Position numbers and translations under genes: made by a program
Shown here: positions 34,228 through 47,839 of the stretch, one piece after another
Layout: each line of letters starts with the position of its first letter
Position numbering within the stretch: the stretch's first letter is position 1
The notes under the pieces: model-generated
Database searches by the model: none
What the model saw: only the letters and a program-made list of their open reading frames with translations
What the model was told of the DNA's origin: nothing
Source: Telluria aromaticivorans
GTDB taxonomy: Bacteria > Pseudomonadota > Gammaproteobacteria > Burkholderiales > Burkholderiaceae_D
Assembly (NCBI RefSeq): GCF_013003915.1
Contig: NZ_JABAIV010000001.1
Location: 248,001 to 312,000 of the forward strand
Reading direction: 5' to 3'
Length of the DNA: 64,000 nt

Positions 34228-36468
34228 ATGAGCAAGAAAGAGTTTCGCCTGAACCCGTCGCTGCTGGCGGCAGCGGCGGCAGGCATCATGTCCGGCAATG
34301 CGGCGGCACAGGAAGCATCGATCGGCACGACGCCGGCGGAAGTCGTGGTCACCGCCACCCGCCTGCCCACCCTGGCCTCACGCACCCCGGTCGCCATGAG
34401 CGTGGTCAGCGGCGCGCAGCTGGTCATGGAGGGCAGCGACAGTCCGGCCCAACTGGGCAAGCGCCTGCCCAACCTGCATCTCGACCAGGCCGCCGAAGGC
34501 TTGCGCATCACGATCCGCGGCGTCACCAATTCCGATTCCACCGACAAGGGCGACCCGTCGGCGGCCTTCCTGCTCGACGGCGTGTATATCCCGCGCGGGC
34601 CGGCCCAGACCTTCGCCTTCCTCGATGTCGACCGCATCGAAGTGCTGCGCGGCCCGCAGGGCACGCTGTATGGCCGCAATACCACGGCCGGCGTCATCAA
34701 CGTCATCTCGAATGCACCGACCGCGCGCTTTGACGCCAGCGCCGGCGCCGAAGCCGGCAGCTTTAACAGCCGCAAGTTCAATGCCACCGTCAACGTGCCG
34801 GTCAGCCCTGCGCTGGCCCTGCGCGCCGCGGTTGCCGGCCAGCGCCACGACAGCTACCTGCACAATGCCCAGGGCACCCCGTACGAACTGGGCCTGGACC
34901 GCGGTGAGCGCAGCGCGCGCCTGTCGGCCCTGCTCGCGCTCGGCCAGGATGCCGCGCTATTGGTGCGCTACGACCATGGCCGCGCCTCCGAGAACAACGA
35001 CCGCTTCGTCCCCGACACCAACTTCTATGACGGCATCTCGACCGGCACCCCGAACTGGCGCGCGGGCAGCACCGACCAGCGCCTGACCAATGCCTTCCGC
35101 CCGCCCAACACGGTGCCGGAACAGGGCTATAACGAGAAGCGCGCGCGCGGCCTCGGCGCGCAGCTGGAATGGAAGCTTGGTGCGGCCACGCTCACCTGGC
35201 TCGGTTCGCACCGGCGCTTCGACCAGGACATGCTGGTCAACTATTACTACCGCGTGGCACCGGGTTTCGCGCTGGGCGTGCACAACCTGTACACCGGCAA
35301 GAACCAGGCCGACTCGCACGAGCTGCGCGTCTCGACCGATGCCGCGCGCGCACTGAGCGGCCAGGCCGGCCTGTACTATTTCAGCGAAGAGTCGCACACG
35401 ACCTATAGCTTCCGCGGCCTGCAGCTGCTTGGCCTGCCGCCCTATTACGTGTTTCCTTCCGGCCCGACCAAGGCCGACAGCCGCGCCGTCTTCGGCCAGC
35501 TGACCTGGCGCATGACCGACCGGGTGCGCGCCACCGCGGGCGCCCGCAGCACCCACGACGACAAGTCGCGCATCGGCTCCACCAACTTCCAGCTGGCCGC
35601 GGCCTTCAATCCGGCCACCGACACCCGTTTGCTGAACGCGGCGCAGATCGAGACCAGCAAGACCACCTGGCGCCTCGGCCTGGACGCCGACATTGGCGCC
35701 AGCACCCTGGCCTGGCTCAGCATCGCGACCGGCTACAAGGCCGGCGGCTTCAATGACGGCTGCGCGGCCGGCAGCACCGCGCTGGGCATCGGCTGCCCGC
35801 CAGCCATCGCCGTGCCTGCCTCCACCCTGTTCTACCAGCCGGAGACCCTGCGTTCGATCGAGATCGGCAGCCGCACCCGCTTGTGGGATGGCCGCGCGAC
35901 GGTCAACGCCGTGGCCTTCGACTACGACTACACCAACCTGCAGCTGTCCGGCGTTGCCGTCCTGCAGGGCGCGCCGCGCTTCGTGACCAGCAACGCGGGC
36001 GTCGCCAGCGTCAAGGGCCTGGAGCTCGACGGCACGGTGCAGGTGCTGGAGCGCGGCAGCCTGGCCTGGAGCCTCACACTGCTCGACGCCCATTACGACG
36101 TCTACTCCCCGGATGGCGTGCGCTCCTGGGCCGGCCGCAAGCTCGACCGCGCACCCAGCCGGGTCGCCACCCTCGGCTACGACCACCGCTTCACCCTGGG
36201 CGGCGGCCAGCTCACGGCGGGCATGTTCGCACGTGCCAGCAGCGAGTACGTGATCGCCGTCCCGAGCCAGGGACTGAGCTACCGCATCCCGTCGCACACC
36301 AGTACCGACCTGCGCCTCGGCTGGCAGCCGCAGGGCGCGCCCTGGAGCGTGCTGGCGCGGGTACGCAACCTCGAAGACAAGGTCAGGCCAATCGCGATCG
36401 ACAGCTTCGGCATGACCACGCCGAGCGACCCGCGCACGGTCGACCTGCGGGTCGACTACCGGTTCTGA
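34228..36468 (+). CDS. TonB-dependent outer-membrane receptor
   Basis: 746 residues from ATG 34228, with AGGGG upstream. Signal peptide to ~AAAQEA, plug domain with the TonB box region (EVVVTATRLP) and the motif VDRIEVLRGPQGTLYGRNTTAGVIN, then a 22-strand barrel ending in the outer-membrane C-terminal signature VDLRVDYRF. This subtype is common in sphingomonads and Burkholderiales for lipids, aromatics or siderophores. It heads a five-gene unit with a carotenoid-type membrane protein, an MpaB-like oxygenase and signalling genes, suggesting a hydrophobic terpenoid-like ligand (inference). Confidence 0.93.
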   Translation: MSKKEFRLNPSLLAAAAAGIMSGNAAAQEASIGTTPAEVVVTATRLPTLASRTPVAMSVVSGAQLVMEGSDSPAQLGKRLPNLHLDQAAEGLRITIRGVTNSDSTDKGDPSAAFLLDGVYIPRGPAQTFAFLDVDRIEVLRGPQGTLYGRNTTAGVINVISNAPTARFDASAGAEAGSFNSRKFNATVNVPVSPALALRAAVAGQRHDSYLHNAQGTPYELGLDRGERSARLSALLALGQDAALLVRYDHGRASENNDRFVPDTNFYDGISTGTPNWRAGSTDQRLTNAFRPPNTVPEQGYNEKRARGLGAQLEWKLGAATLTWLGSHRRFDQDMLVNYYYRVAPGFALGVHNLYTGKNQADSHELRVSTDAARALSGQAGLYYFSEESHTTYSFRGLQLLGLPPYYVFPSGPTKADSRAVFGQLTWRMTDRVRATAGARSTHDDKSRIGSTNFQLAAAFNPATDTRLLNAAQIETSKTTWRLGLDADIGASTLAWLSIATGYKAGGFNDGCAAGSTALGIGCPPAIAVPASTLFYQPETLRSIEIGSRTRLWDGRATVNAVAFDYDYTNLQLSGVAVLQGAPRFVTSNAGVASVKGLELDGTVQVLERGSLAWSLTLLDAHYDVYSPDGVRSWAGRKLDRAPSRVATLGYDHRFTLGGGQLTAGMFARASSEYVIAVPSQGLSYRIPSHTSTDLRLGWQPQGAPWSVLARVRNLEDKVRPIAIDSFGMTTPSDPRTVDLRVDYRF

Positions 36469-36529
36469 CGCACAGGCACCATCCGACAACATCACCGGCG
36501 CTTGCAGCGCGCAGAGAGGAAACACCGAT

Positions 36530-37345
36530 ATGCAGTCACCGAAGCTTTTGTCCCGCATTGCCGGCGCGGCGCTGGCCGCCTTCCTCCTGAGCTTGCTGCT
36601 GCGCGGCTGGAGCGGGATGACGCACCTGGTCGTGGCGAGTTCCATCCTGATGTTTGCCTGCTGCTGGGCCAGCGCCGCCCACCTGCTGGGCGCGCGTGCC
36701 GCGCTGCGCTTCGTGGGGATCGCGGTGTCTATCGGCTGGCTGGCCGAACAGCTGGGGACCTCGTATGGCTGGTTCTTCGGCAGCTATACCTATACCGATG
36801 TGCTGGGCCCGCGCGTGGGCGAAGTGCCTTTCGTGATTCCCCTGATGTGGTTTGCGCTGAGCTATGTGGGCTATGTGCTGGCCAACCTAATCGTGTGGCA
36901 GGCGCCTTCGGACGGCGCCGCGCCGCTGGGCCAGTCCATCACCATGTCGCTGCTGGCCGCGCTGATCGTCACCGCCTACGACCTCGGGGCCGACCCCTAC
37001 ATGGTCTACAAGCTCAAGGCCTGGACCATGACGATGAAGGACGGCTACTGGTTCGGCGAGACCCTGCAGGGCTTTGCCGGCTGGATGCTGGTGTCGTTTG
37101 CTATCGTGTTCCTGTTCCGCCTGAGCCTGCGCAAGGCCGCTGCGACACCATCGTCGCATTCCGTAGACGACGTGCTGGTGCCGCTCGGCCTGTATGGCGG
37201 CCTGATGCTGTTCCAGGTGGCCCTCGGCGACCCGGTGGAAACCCGGACAATCGCCTTGTTCGCCATGGGCATCCCGCTGCTGTCGGCCCTGTCCGGCATG
37301 GGACGCTGGCGCAGCGCGCACGGCGCCGTGGTGAGCGCGGCGTGA
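36530..37345 (+). CDS. DUF422 carotenoid-biosynthesis-type membrane protein
   Basis: 271 residues, six to eight transmembrane segments. Matches the DUF422/CruF-like 'carotenoid biosynthesis protein' family by GYVLANLIVW, TAYDLGADPYMVYKLKAW and GYWFGETLQGFAGWM. In the CruF branch these proteins hydrate the end group of carotenoids; others are uncharacterised. It follows the TonB receptor by 61 bases and its stop overlaps the start of the oxygenase gene, so the two are translationally coupled. No phytoene synthase or desaturase gene lies nearby, so ordinary carotenoid synthesis is unlikely here. Confidence 0.82.
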   Translation: MQSPKLLSRIAGAALAAFLLSLLLRGWSGMTHLVVASSILMFACCWASAAHLLGARAALRFVGIAVSIGWLAEQLGTSYGWFFGSYTYTDVLGPRVGEVPFVIPLMWFALSYVGYVLANLIVWQAPSDGAAPLGQSITMSLLAALIVTAYDLGADPYMVYKLKAWTMTMKDGYWFGETLQGFAGWMLVSFAIVFLFRLSLRKAAATPSSHSVDDVLVPLGLYGGLMLFQVALGDPVETRTIALFAMGIPLLSALSGMGRWRSAHGAVVSAA

Positions 37346-38720
37346 AGCGCGACCTGCCGACGGACCTCCCGTCCGACCTCAGTGCCCAGGCCCGCCCCGC
37401 CATGCGGGCCGACCCGCTGGCCGACGACACGATCGCCCGCATCCTGGCAGGCGCCGACCTGCCGGAGATGGCGCGCCGCATCGGCGCAGTCAACCGCGAA
37501 CTGGCTGGCTGGGACAGCAACGGTGTGCTGGTCGATTGGTGCGCGAGCAGCGCATGCGACCCGGAGATCGCCGCGGCACTCGAAGCCTATGTGCGCGATG
37601 CGCGCACCCTGCCCGCCTGGGCCGAAGCCGCCGCCATCGCGCGCGCCGAGGCCAGCTTCATGGACACCAGCATGCTGTCATGCACCCTGCTGTTCTGCGC
37701 CAGCCTGCCCGAATGCTATGTGCTGCCCGACCTGTCGGCAGTGCTGCACGTGGCCGGCGGGCTCGAACAGCATACCGACTACCGCATCCGCTCCACCGCC
37801 GCCATGATCTTCCCGGTCTTGCTGCGCGGCGGCCTGGAAGCGCCGGCGGGCGGCGGCGTCGCCCAGGCCATCAAGGTGCGGCTGATCCACGCGACCATCC
37901 GCCACCTGATACTGCGTGGTGCGCCGCCTGCTGCCACGCAAGCCATCCGGCCCTTGCCGCCGCAGGCGCCGGCCGGCCCCGGCATGTATGCGGCGCTGTA
38001 CGCGCGCGGCTGGGACACGGGGCGCGACGGGCTGCCCTGCAACCAGGAGCAGCTGGCCTACACGCTGCTGACCTTCGGCTACGTCTTCCTGCGCGGCCTG
38101 CGTTCGCTCGGACTGACCCTGCCGCAGGCCGACGAGCAAGCCTGCCTGCATGCCTGGAACGTGCTGGGCCACGTACTCGGAATCGAACAGGCCTCGATGG
38201 CCTCGACGATGAGCGAAGCGGCCGTGCTGTTCGATGGGCTGCAGGCGCGCGGCCGGCGCGTGGACATGGCGCATGACCCGCGCCCGCAACTGGCCGCCGC
38301 CCTGATGCAGGAAATGGCACGCGAAATTCCGCTGCGCCCCCTCAAATCCTTCCCGGTCCTGCTGACGCGCCACCTGTGCGGCCCGGCGGTCTCCAGCGAT
38401 CTGGGACTGACCCAGCGCGTGGCGCTACCCGTGCGTGCGCTGTTCGCCTTCGGCCTTGGCGCGACCCGCCTGTTCGATGCGCTGGTGCGCCTGGCGGTAC
38501 CGGGCTTTTCGATCACGCGCATGGTCACGCGCGCGTTCGGCTACCGGCTGGTGACGCGCTTCCTGATGGACCAGACCCGCCCGCTCAAGCTGCCCGATGC
38601 CCTGCTGGGCCAGGTCGCAGCGGTGACCGCGGGCTGGAAACATGACCCGCAAGCCCCGCGCTGGGTCAACCGGTTTGAGGCCCGCCTGGCCGGACGGCCG
38701 GCGCCGCAGAAAGGACAAGC

Positions 38721-38724
<4 letters not shown>
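37342..38724 (+). CDS. MpaB/latex-clearing-type (DUF2236) oxygenase
   Basis: 460 residues from GTG 37342, overlapping the previous stop by four bases (GTGA). The DUF2236 core shows [11 protein letters not shown] (about 147-157), [15 protein letters not shown] with His183 and His188, and [20 protein letters not shown] ... [16 protein letters not shown]. This family includes heme-dependent rubber oxygenase Lcp and the fungal MpaB oxygenase that cleaves an isoprenoid chain. The His-x4-His spacing agrees with my memory of conserved Lcp heme-region histidines. It lacks a signal peptide, unlike secreted Lcp, so it probably acts in the cytoplasm on an imported lipid. Confidence 0.82.
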
Positions 38725-42235
<3,511 letters not shown>

Positions 42236-42239
<4 letters not shown>

Positions 42240-43150
42240 CCGGGACCGACCTGCAGAAAGTTCTGGTGGCGGATGACGACGCCATCAACCGCGACGTGCT
42301 GGGCGAACTGCTCAAGCCCGAATACACGCTGCTGCTGGCCAAGAATGGCGCCCAGGCACTGGAACGGGCCGCACGCCATGCGCCCGACCTGATCCTGCTC
42401 GACGTGATGATGCCGGACATGGACGGCTACGAGGTGCTGCGCCGCCTGCGCGCCGACCCGCAGACCGCGCACATTGCCGTGATCTTCATCTCCGGCCTGG
42501 ACCGGCCAGAGGACGAAGCCAATGGACTGAAAATGGGTGCGGCCGACTACATCACCAAGCCCTTCAACCCCAGCGTGGTGATGGCGCGCGTGGCGGTTCA
42601 CCTGCAGGTGGTGCGCCAGCGCCGCATGCTGGAGCGGCTCGCGAATATCGACGGCCTGACCGAACTGGCCAACCGCCGCCGCTTCGACGAAGTGTATGAA
42701 CTCGAATGGCAACGCGCGCGCCGCAACGGCCAACCGCTGTCGCTGGCCCTGCTCGATATCGACTCGTTCAAGCAGTTCAACGACCGCTACGGCCACCCAG
42801 CGGGGGACCGCGTGCTGCGCGCCGTTGCACGCCTGGCGGCGGTCGGCATGCGGCGCCCGGCTGACCTGGCCGCGCGCTACGGCGGCGAGGAACTGGTGCT
42901 GCTGATGCCCGAGACCGACGCCGAAGCGGCGCGGCTGGTGGTGGCCGGCATCTGCGAGGGCATCGCGCAGCTGATGATTCCCCATGAAGCCTCGAACGTC
43001 GCGCCGGTGCTGACCGTCAGCGTGGGCGGCGCCACCCTGCTGGCGGACAGCCGCGAACTATCGGCCGAACTGTTCGAGGCGGCCGACACCCATCTCTACC
43101 GCGCCAAGCAGTCGGGACGCAACCGGATCGCCTGGCGCAACGACGTGTAG
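42236..43150 (+). CDS. REC-GGDEF response regulator (diguanylate cyclase)
   Basis: 304 residues; ATG 42236 overlaps the kinase stop by four bases. An N-terminal receiver (~8-120) has phospho-Asp56 ([10 protein letters not shown]), Thr/Ser and Lys (TKPF, 108-110). The GGDEF domain (~130-300) has GGEEL at 216-220 (usually GGEEF) and the metal/substrate region [16 protein letters not shown]. It is the likely phosphorelay partner of the hybrid kinase and would make c-di-GMP when phosphorylated. The tandem with the kinase and metabolic genes is unusual. Confidence 0.92.
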
Positions 43151-43164
43151 GGACTGGCGCGCGG

Positions 43165-44247
43165 TCAGCCGCGGCAGACCAGCCCGAAGCGGGTCGCTTC
43201 GCACCCGCGTTTCATGCAGGCCGCGGCATGGTAGCCGGCTGCACGGCACAGGCGCAGGGTTTCGGAGAGCGGCGCTTCGGCGCCGGCCTGGGGTGCCGGC
43301 TGCCCGGGCGCGGGCTGCTCGGGCGCTGCGCGCGGCGGCGCGGGACGCTGCGGCGCACGGGCATTGACGGCCTGCGCCAGCATGCGCTCGCGCTCCCTGG
43401 ACGCCCAGGACAGGTCCGGCGCGGCGCGGGCTTTTTTCGGCGGCGCTGCGGCGATGCGGCGCTCGGCTTTCTTCTTGACCGGCACAGCTGCCACGCGCCG
43501 CTCGGGCGCACGCTTTGCCTTCGGCGCCGGTGCGGCGCGCGGTGGCGCGACCGCCGGCGGCGCTGCGGCGACGGGTTTCTGCGCGACGGGCTCGGGAACG
43601 ACCGGCGCGGGCGCGGGCGTGGGCGTGGGCGGCAGCATCTTGAGCGGCGGTGCCGTCCAGGCAGGTTCAGGGCTGGCAGGATTGACTGCGGCAACTGGCG
43701 ACGCCTGGGCCGGCACCGGCGCGGGCAGTGCGGCCGCCAGCTTGCCTGGCGTGTTTCCGGCGACGACGGCCAGGGTCGACTGGACCTGGGTCTCGCGGTA
43801 CATCCAGGTGGCGGCGCCGGCCACGGCCACGATCCCGGCAACGCCCACTGCCCAACCCAGCGCCTTGCGGCCCCAGCGTTCGGTCCACGGCAGCGGATCG
43901 TCCGGCGGCGGGGTCGGCCAGTCGGGCTCGCGGCTGGAGAAGGATGCGGGCCAGGGCGGGATGCCGGCCGCGCGCGGCGGCGGCACCGGTGCAACGGGCG
44001 GCTCGGCCGGCTCGGGCGGCTCGGGTGGCGCGGCCTGTGCGGGCGGCGCGACCTCATCCGGCACCGGGTCTGCAACGCGCAAGGGCGGCAGGGTCTCGCG
44101 GCTGCGCCAGACGCCGCCGCGCGGGCGCGGCTGCGCTTCTGGTTGCGGTTCAGGCGGCGGCGCCGCAGCGCGCGGCAGGCGGTGGACCGCCGGTGCCGAC
44201 GGCCCCGACTGGCTATCGTCGATGTCTTCCAACAAACGGTTCTTCAT
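43165..44247 (-). CDS. Proline/alanine-rich single-pass membrane protein
   Basis: 360 residues from ATG 44247 (MKNRLLEDIDDSQSG). A cytoplasmic Pro/Ala-rich part (~1-120), one transmembrane segment (~130-150, WAVGVAGIVAVAGAATWMY), a long periplasmic Pro/Ala/Lys linker (~180-310) and a small Cys-containing end (LCRAAGYHAAACMKRGCEATRFGLVCRG, quoted in parts: four Cys). No family recognised. The linker could span the periplasm or wall, as in TonB- or FtsN-like proteins, but no such domain is visible. It is convergent with the REC-GGDEF gene. Confidence 0.7.
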   Translation of the reverse strand: MKNRLLEDIDDSQSGPSAPAVHRLPRAAAPPPEPQPEAQPRPRGGVWRSRETLPPLRVADPVPDEVAPPAQAAPPEPPEPAEPPVAPVPPPRAAGIPPWPASFSSREPDWPTPPPDDPLPWTERWGRKALGWAVGVAGIVAVAGAATWMYRETQVQSTLAVVAGNTPGKLAAALPAPVPAQASPVAAVNPASPEPAWTAPPLKMLPPTPTPAPAPVVPEPVAQKPVAAAPPAVAPPRAAPAPKAKRAPERRVAAVPVKKKAERRIAAAPPKKARAAPDLSWASRERERMLAQAVNARAPQRPAPPRAAPEQPAPGQPAPQAGAEAPLSETLRLCRAAGYHAAACMKRGCEATRFGLVCRG

Positions 44248-44359
44248 GGCGTCGACCTGCTGTGGAACAAGCCGAGTGTAGCCCAAGGCGCGCAAACCTG
44301 GGTAGTACGGTGCGGCGGGCACGCCACAAGCGCCCCCCCGTCCGCCGGCCTGGTGCTGC

Positions 44360-44962
44360 TCAGGCCTTGGCCTGGCGGTGGGTCACGACCCGGTAGAGAT
44401 ACCAGGTCAGCAGGATGCCGAAGATGATTTTCGATACCGGATCGATATATTTTCCGATCTGCTCGTAGTTACTCTCCATCAGGAAACCACCCGCCGTCAG
44501 GAAACCGGTCCAAATCAGCGAGCCGATCGTCGAGTACAGCAGGAACTGGCCCAGCGACATGCATGCCAGGCCCGCCGGCACCGAGATCAGGGTGCGGATC
44601 GCCGGGATCAGGCGTCCGAACAGCACCACCGAGCGGCCGTGGCGGTCGAAAGCGGCAATGGCCTTGTCGACGTCTTCCGCCGTTACCGTCAGCCAGCGCG
44701 CGTGGCGGTCGGCAAATTTCTTCAGGCGCTCCTTGCCATAGATCCTGGCGCCGTAATACCAGGGCAAGGCGCCGGCGATCGAACCGGCCGTGCCGGCGAT
44801 CAAGACCCCGGCCAGGCTCAGGTCGCCGCGTGCGACCACGAAGCCGGCGAAGGGCATGATCAGTTCCGATGGAATGGGAGGGAAGATGTTTTCCAGGGCC
44901 ATCAGGACAAAGACGCCCAGGTAGCCGGCGGTTTCGAGGAATTCGGTAATGAACTTGAACAT
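44360..44962 (-). CDS. DedA/SNARE-associated family membrane protein
   Basis: 200 residues from ATG 44962 (MFKFITEFLETAGYLGVFVLM). The DedA signature is present: ENIFPPIPSELIMPFAGF, then FGRLIPAIRTLISVPAGLACM with the conserved Arg. Inner-membrane protein with 4-5 segments; DedA proteins flip undecaprenyl phosphate or other phospholipids and affect envelope integrity. It is divergent from the LysR gene at 45115, which may control it. Confidence 0.92.
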   Translation of the reverse strand: MFKFITEFLETAGYLGVFVLMALENIFPPIPSELIMPFAGFVVARGDLSLAGVLIAGTAGSIAGALPWYYGARIYGKERLKKFADRHARWLTVTAEDVDKAIAAFDRHGRSVVLFGRLIPAIRTLISVPAGLACMSLGQFLLYSTIGSLIWTGFLTAGGFLMESNYEQIGKYIDPVSKIIFGILLTWYLYRVVTHRQAKA

Positions 44963-45081
44963 GAGGGTAAGGCTCCACTGACAGTGCAAGCCAAAAGATA
45001 CCAGCTTGCCATGAATGCTTGCGCCCGCCAGAGGCGACCGGGACAACAACGGTCAATGGCAGAGTTGCCACAACTTCGGTA

Positions 45082-45105
45082 CCATGGGATCTTCGCCACC
45101 CATGG
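45082..45105. promoter_or_regulatory. Inverted repeat before a LysR gene
   Basis: CCATGGG-N10-CCCATGG, seven-base arms extended imperfectly on both sides (GGT.CCATGGG against GGTTCCCATGGG). It lies ten bases upstream of the LysR start and in the divergent dedA promoter region. A role as operator is inferred only from position. Confidence 0.35.
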
Positions 45106-45114
45106 GAACCGCAA

Positions 45115-46044
45115 TTGCTCAAGCTTAGCCTGGATGCACTCGAGATCGTCGAAACCATCGCCCGCAAGGGTTCTTTCGCCGGCGCCGCGAAGGAATTGTT
45201 CCGGGTGCCCTCCACCATCTCGTACACGGTGTCCAAGCTCGAGGACGACCTGGGGGTGCGCCTGTTCGACCGCTTCGGCCCGAAAGTGGCCCTGACCGCG
45301 GCCGGCAAGGAACTGCTCAAGGAAGGCCGCTACCTGCTGCGCGCCGCCGGCGACCTGGAGTCGCGCGTGCGCCGCGTTGCCTCCGGCTGGGAGACCGAGC
45401 TGGCCATCGGCATGGATTCGATGCTGGGCCCTTCTAGCCTGCAGCCGGACATCGAAGCCTTCTACGCCGTGGCCGACCAGACCCGCCTGCGCCTGGTGCG
45501 CGAAGTGCTGTCCGGGACCTGGGACGCGCTGCTCGATCGCCGCGTCGACCTGCTGGTGGGCGCGGCCGGCGAAGGCCCGTCCGGCGGCGGCTATACGGCC
45601 GAACCGATCGGCGCCAGCGCCTTCGTGTTTGCGGTGGCCCCAAGCCACCCGCTGGCCGCCGCCGGCCATCCGCTCGACAAATCCGACCTGCTGCCCTACC
45701 GCGCGGTGGCGGTCTCGGACTCAGCGCGCCAGCTTGGCACACGTACCGTGGGCCTGCTGTTCGGGCAGGACAGCCTGGCGGTGCCGGACATGGAAACCAA
45801 GTACGCCTTCCAGCTGCAGGGGCTGGGCTTCGGCTTCCTGCCCGAAGCCTGGGCCCGGCCCGCGATCGAGGCCGGGTTGCTGGTCGAAAAATCGGTGGTC
45901 GAGCCCAAGCCCGACGAAACCTTCTATCTCGCCTGGCGTAGCGGCGAGGAAGGCGCCGCGCTCACCTGGTGGCTGCGGCGCATGCGCGAGGACTCGCCGT
46001 TTGCGCGCATGATCGCGCGGCCCTGCGTGCAGGTGTATGGCTGA
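45115..46044 (+). CDS. LysR-family transcriptional regulator
   Basis: 309 residues from TTG 45115 (LLKLSLDALEIVETIARKGSF); the family sequence begins here and no ATG is close. HTH FAGAAKELFRVPSTISYTVSKLEDDLG, effector domain from ~88. The C-terminal part (GTRTVGLLFGQDSLAVPDMETK, LGFGFLPEAWA) resembles AaeR/YhaJ-type regulators. It is divergent from dedA and carries an inverted repeat in its promoter region. Confidence 0.88.
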   Translation: MLKLSLDALEIVETIARKGSFAGAAKELFRVPSTISYTVSKLEDDLGVRLFDRFGPKVALTAAGKELLKEGRYLLRAAGDLESRVRRVASGWETELAIGMDSMLGPSSLQPDIEAFYAVADQTRLRLVREVLSGTWDALLDRRVDLLVGAAGEGPSGGGYTAEPIGASAFVFAVAPSHPLAAAGHPLDKSDLLPYRAVAVSDSARQLGTRTVGLLFGQDSLAVPDMETKYAFQLQGLGFGFLPEAWARPAIEAGLLVEKSVVEPKPDETFYLAWRSGEEGAALTWWLRRMREDSPFARMIARPCVQVYG

Positions 46045-46059
46045 AGCCCTCGCCGAGGT

Positions 46060-47001
46060 TCAGGCCGGGCGGGCGAAATACACGAAGGTACTCTTCGGAT
46101 AGACGTGGCGGTAGACCGGCCGCGCCAGCCGCTTGAGCGCCGCCTTCGGCTCCAGCCAGCCCGAACTGCTGTTATACAGCTTGCGCAGCGAGGGGCGCAG
46201 CGGCGCCAGCCCGGCCTCCTTGCCCATCGCGACCAGCGAAGCATGGGTGAAGGCATTGATGTGTTCGAAAGGCGCGATCGGCATGATATCGTCCTTGCCC
46301 AAGGCCGCAAAGGATTTGGCGCCCAGTAGTTTGCCGATCGACTTCGCGGCATCGGGGACGCTGATCTTGACCAGGCCGCCCGGGCGCAGCGCCGCAGCGA
46401 GCTGTTTCAGCACCGTGCCCGGCTCCAGCAGGTGCTCGAATACCTGCTCGGTATTGATGAAGTGGAATTCCCGGTCGGGAAGCGCCCTGGTATCGACGAT
46501 CCGGATGCCCACCGATTTCGCGTACTCGATCCGCACCTGCGACAGCTCGGCGCCGCACACGTCGACCCCGTAGGCGCCGGCCATCTTTGCCCATTCCGCC
46601 CAGCCGAAGCCGAAGTCCAGCGCCTTGAGCTCGAAGGGGCGCAGGCCGAAATGCCCGAGCATGAATTCCACCTGCCCGGCGAGGTAGCGGTAGTCGTCCA
46701 GCCCGAAGTGCGAGGCCACCAGCGCCCTCTCGGTCGCAGGCAGCCAGCGGTCGTAGATTTCCTCGATGAGCTCTGACGAAGGCACCTGGGCCTGGAAGGC
46801 CAGCCCGCAATGCCCGCATTGGGCCAGCTGGTAGTCGTAGCCGCCGAAGGCACGTTCGACCCGGCCCTCGTAGTGGTCCTGCATGTAGCGGGTGATGCCT
46901 GGGCTGTCCAGCGGCTCGCTGTGCAGCAGCTTCGCGGCGTCGCGATGGCATCCGGGACAACGCTCGCGTTTGACGAGGATCGGTTGTGTCGAGTCTGGCA
47001 T
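46060..47001 (-). CDS. Class I SAM-dependent methyltransferase with N-terminal zinc ribbon
   Basis: 313 residues from ATG 47001 (MPDSTQPILVKRERCPGC). N-terminal Cys pairs CPGC and CGHC (~15-60) form a likely zinc ribbon. The Rossmann-like methyltransferase part (~120-260) has ALDFGFGWAEWAKMA for SAM, INTEQVFEHLLEP and LRPGGLVKISVPDA. The layout resembles zinc-ribbon methyltransferases of sugar or polyketide pathways, often in polysaccharide clusters, but no such genes are adjacent. The start ATG follows CTCCAG...GGAGAG-like bases. Substrate unknown. Confidence 0.82.
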   Translation of the reverse strand: MPDSTQPILVKRERCPGCHRDAAKLLHSEPLDSPGITRYMQDHYEGRVERAFGGYDYQLAQCGHCGLAFQAQVPSSELIEEIYDRWLPATERALVASHFGLDDYRYLAGQVEFMLGHFGLRPFELKALDFGFGWAEWAKMAGAYGVDVCGAELSQVRIEYAKSVGIRIVDTRALPDREFHFINTEQVFEHLLEPGTVLKQLAAALRPGGLVKISVPDAAKSIGKLLGAKSFAALGKDDIMPIAPFEHINAFTHASLVAMGKEAGLAPLRPSLRKLYNSSSGWLEPKAALKRLARPVYRHVYPKSTFVYFARPA

Positions 47002-47137
47002 GCCGCTCTCCTCTGGATCGTGGAGTAGATGTGCGTTCTTGCTCGGGACTGTCCGATAGTAGTGCAAAGACGCCGGCCATGCCAATTCGGGGCGGGCGCG
47101 CTCCAGGACGCGCCCGCTTATTGCTAGCTGACCGGCC

Positions 47138-47839
47138 TTACTGCGGCAGGTCGAACACCAGGATCTCGGCATCCGCCGCCCCGGCCAGCCGCACCGCATC
47201 TTCGCCACTCACCTTCAGCGCATCGCCGCCGGCGAGCTGCACGCCGTTGACCGTCGCGCTGCCGCGGATCACGTGGACATAGGCCTGGCGCCCCGCAGCC
47301 AGCGGGTGGCTGAGCGCATCGTCGCCATCCATGATGGTGGCGTAGATGGCGGCATCCTGGCGCATCGACACCGAGCCCTCGCGGCCGTCGTTCGAGGCGA
47401 TCAGGCGCAGGCGGCTCCGCTTCGAGGCGGCATCGAAATGCTTCTCTTCGTAGCCGGGCGCCTCGTTTGTCGTGTTCGGCTCGATCCATATCTGCAGGAA
47501 ATGCACGCCCTCTTCCTTCGAGTGGTTGAATTCGCTGTGCACCACGCCGCTGCCCGCACTCATGCGCTGCACGTCGCCGTAGCGCAGCACCGAGCCGTTG
47601 CCCATGCTGTCCTTGTGCTCCAGCGCGCCGTCCAGCACATAGGAGATGATCTCCATGTTGCGGTGGCCGTGAGACTCGAAGCCGCGGCCCGGCGTCACAT
47701 GGTCTTCATTGATCACGCGCAGCGGACCGAAACCCATGTGCTTTGGATCCTGGTAGTGGCCGAAGGAGAAGCTGTGCTGGGATTTCAGCCAACCGAAGCT
47801 GGCGGCGCCGCGTTCATTGCTTTTACGTACGTTCAACAT
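47138..47839 (-). CDS. Pirin-family protein (quercetinase-like)
   Basis: 233 residues from ATG 47839 (MLNVRKSNERG), preceded by GGAGATCACC. The N-terminal pirin cupin is visible with metal ligands HGHRNMEIISYVLDG and HSEFNHSKEE, then the C-terminal pirin domain. The E. coli homologue YhhW degrades quercetin. About 325 bases upstream (47840-48164) hold no gene but one strong palindrome. Confidence 0.92.
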   Translation of the reverse strand: MLNVRKSNERGAASFGWLKSQHSFSFGHYQDPKHMGFGPLRVINEDHVTPGRGFESHGHRNMEIISYVLDGALEHKDSMGNGSVLRYGDVQRMSAGSGVVHSEFNHSKEEGVHFLQIWIEPNTTNEAPGYEEKHFDAASKRSRLRLIASNDGREGSVSMRQDAAIYATIMDGDDALSHPLAAGRQAYVHVIRGSATVNGVQLAGGDALKVSGEDAVRLAGAADAEILVFDLPQ

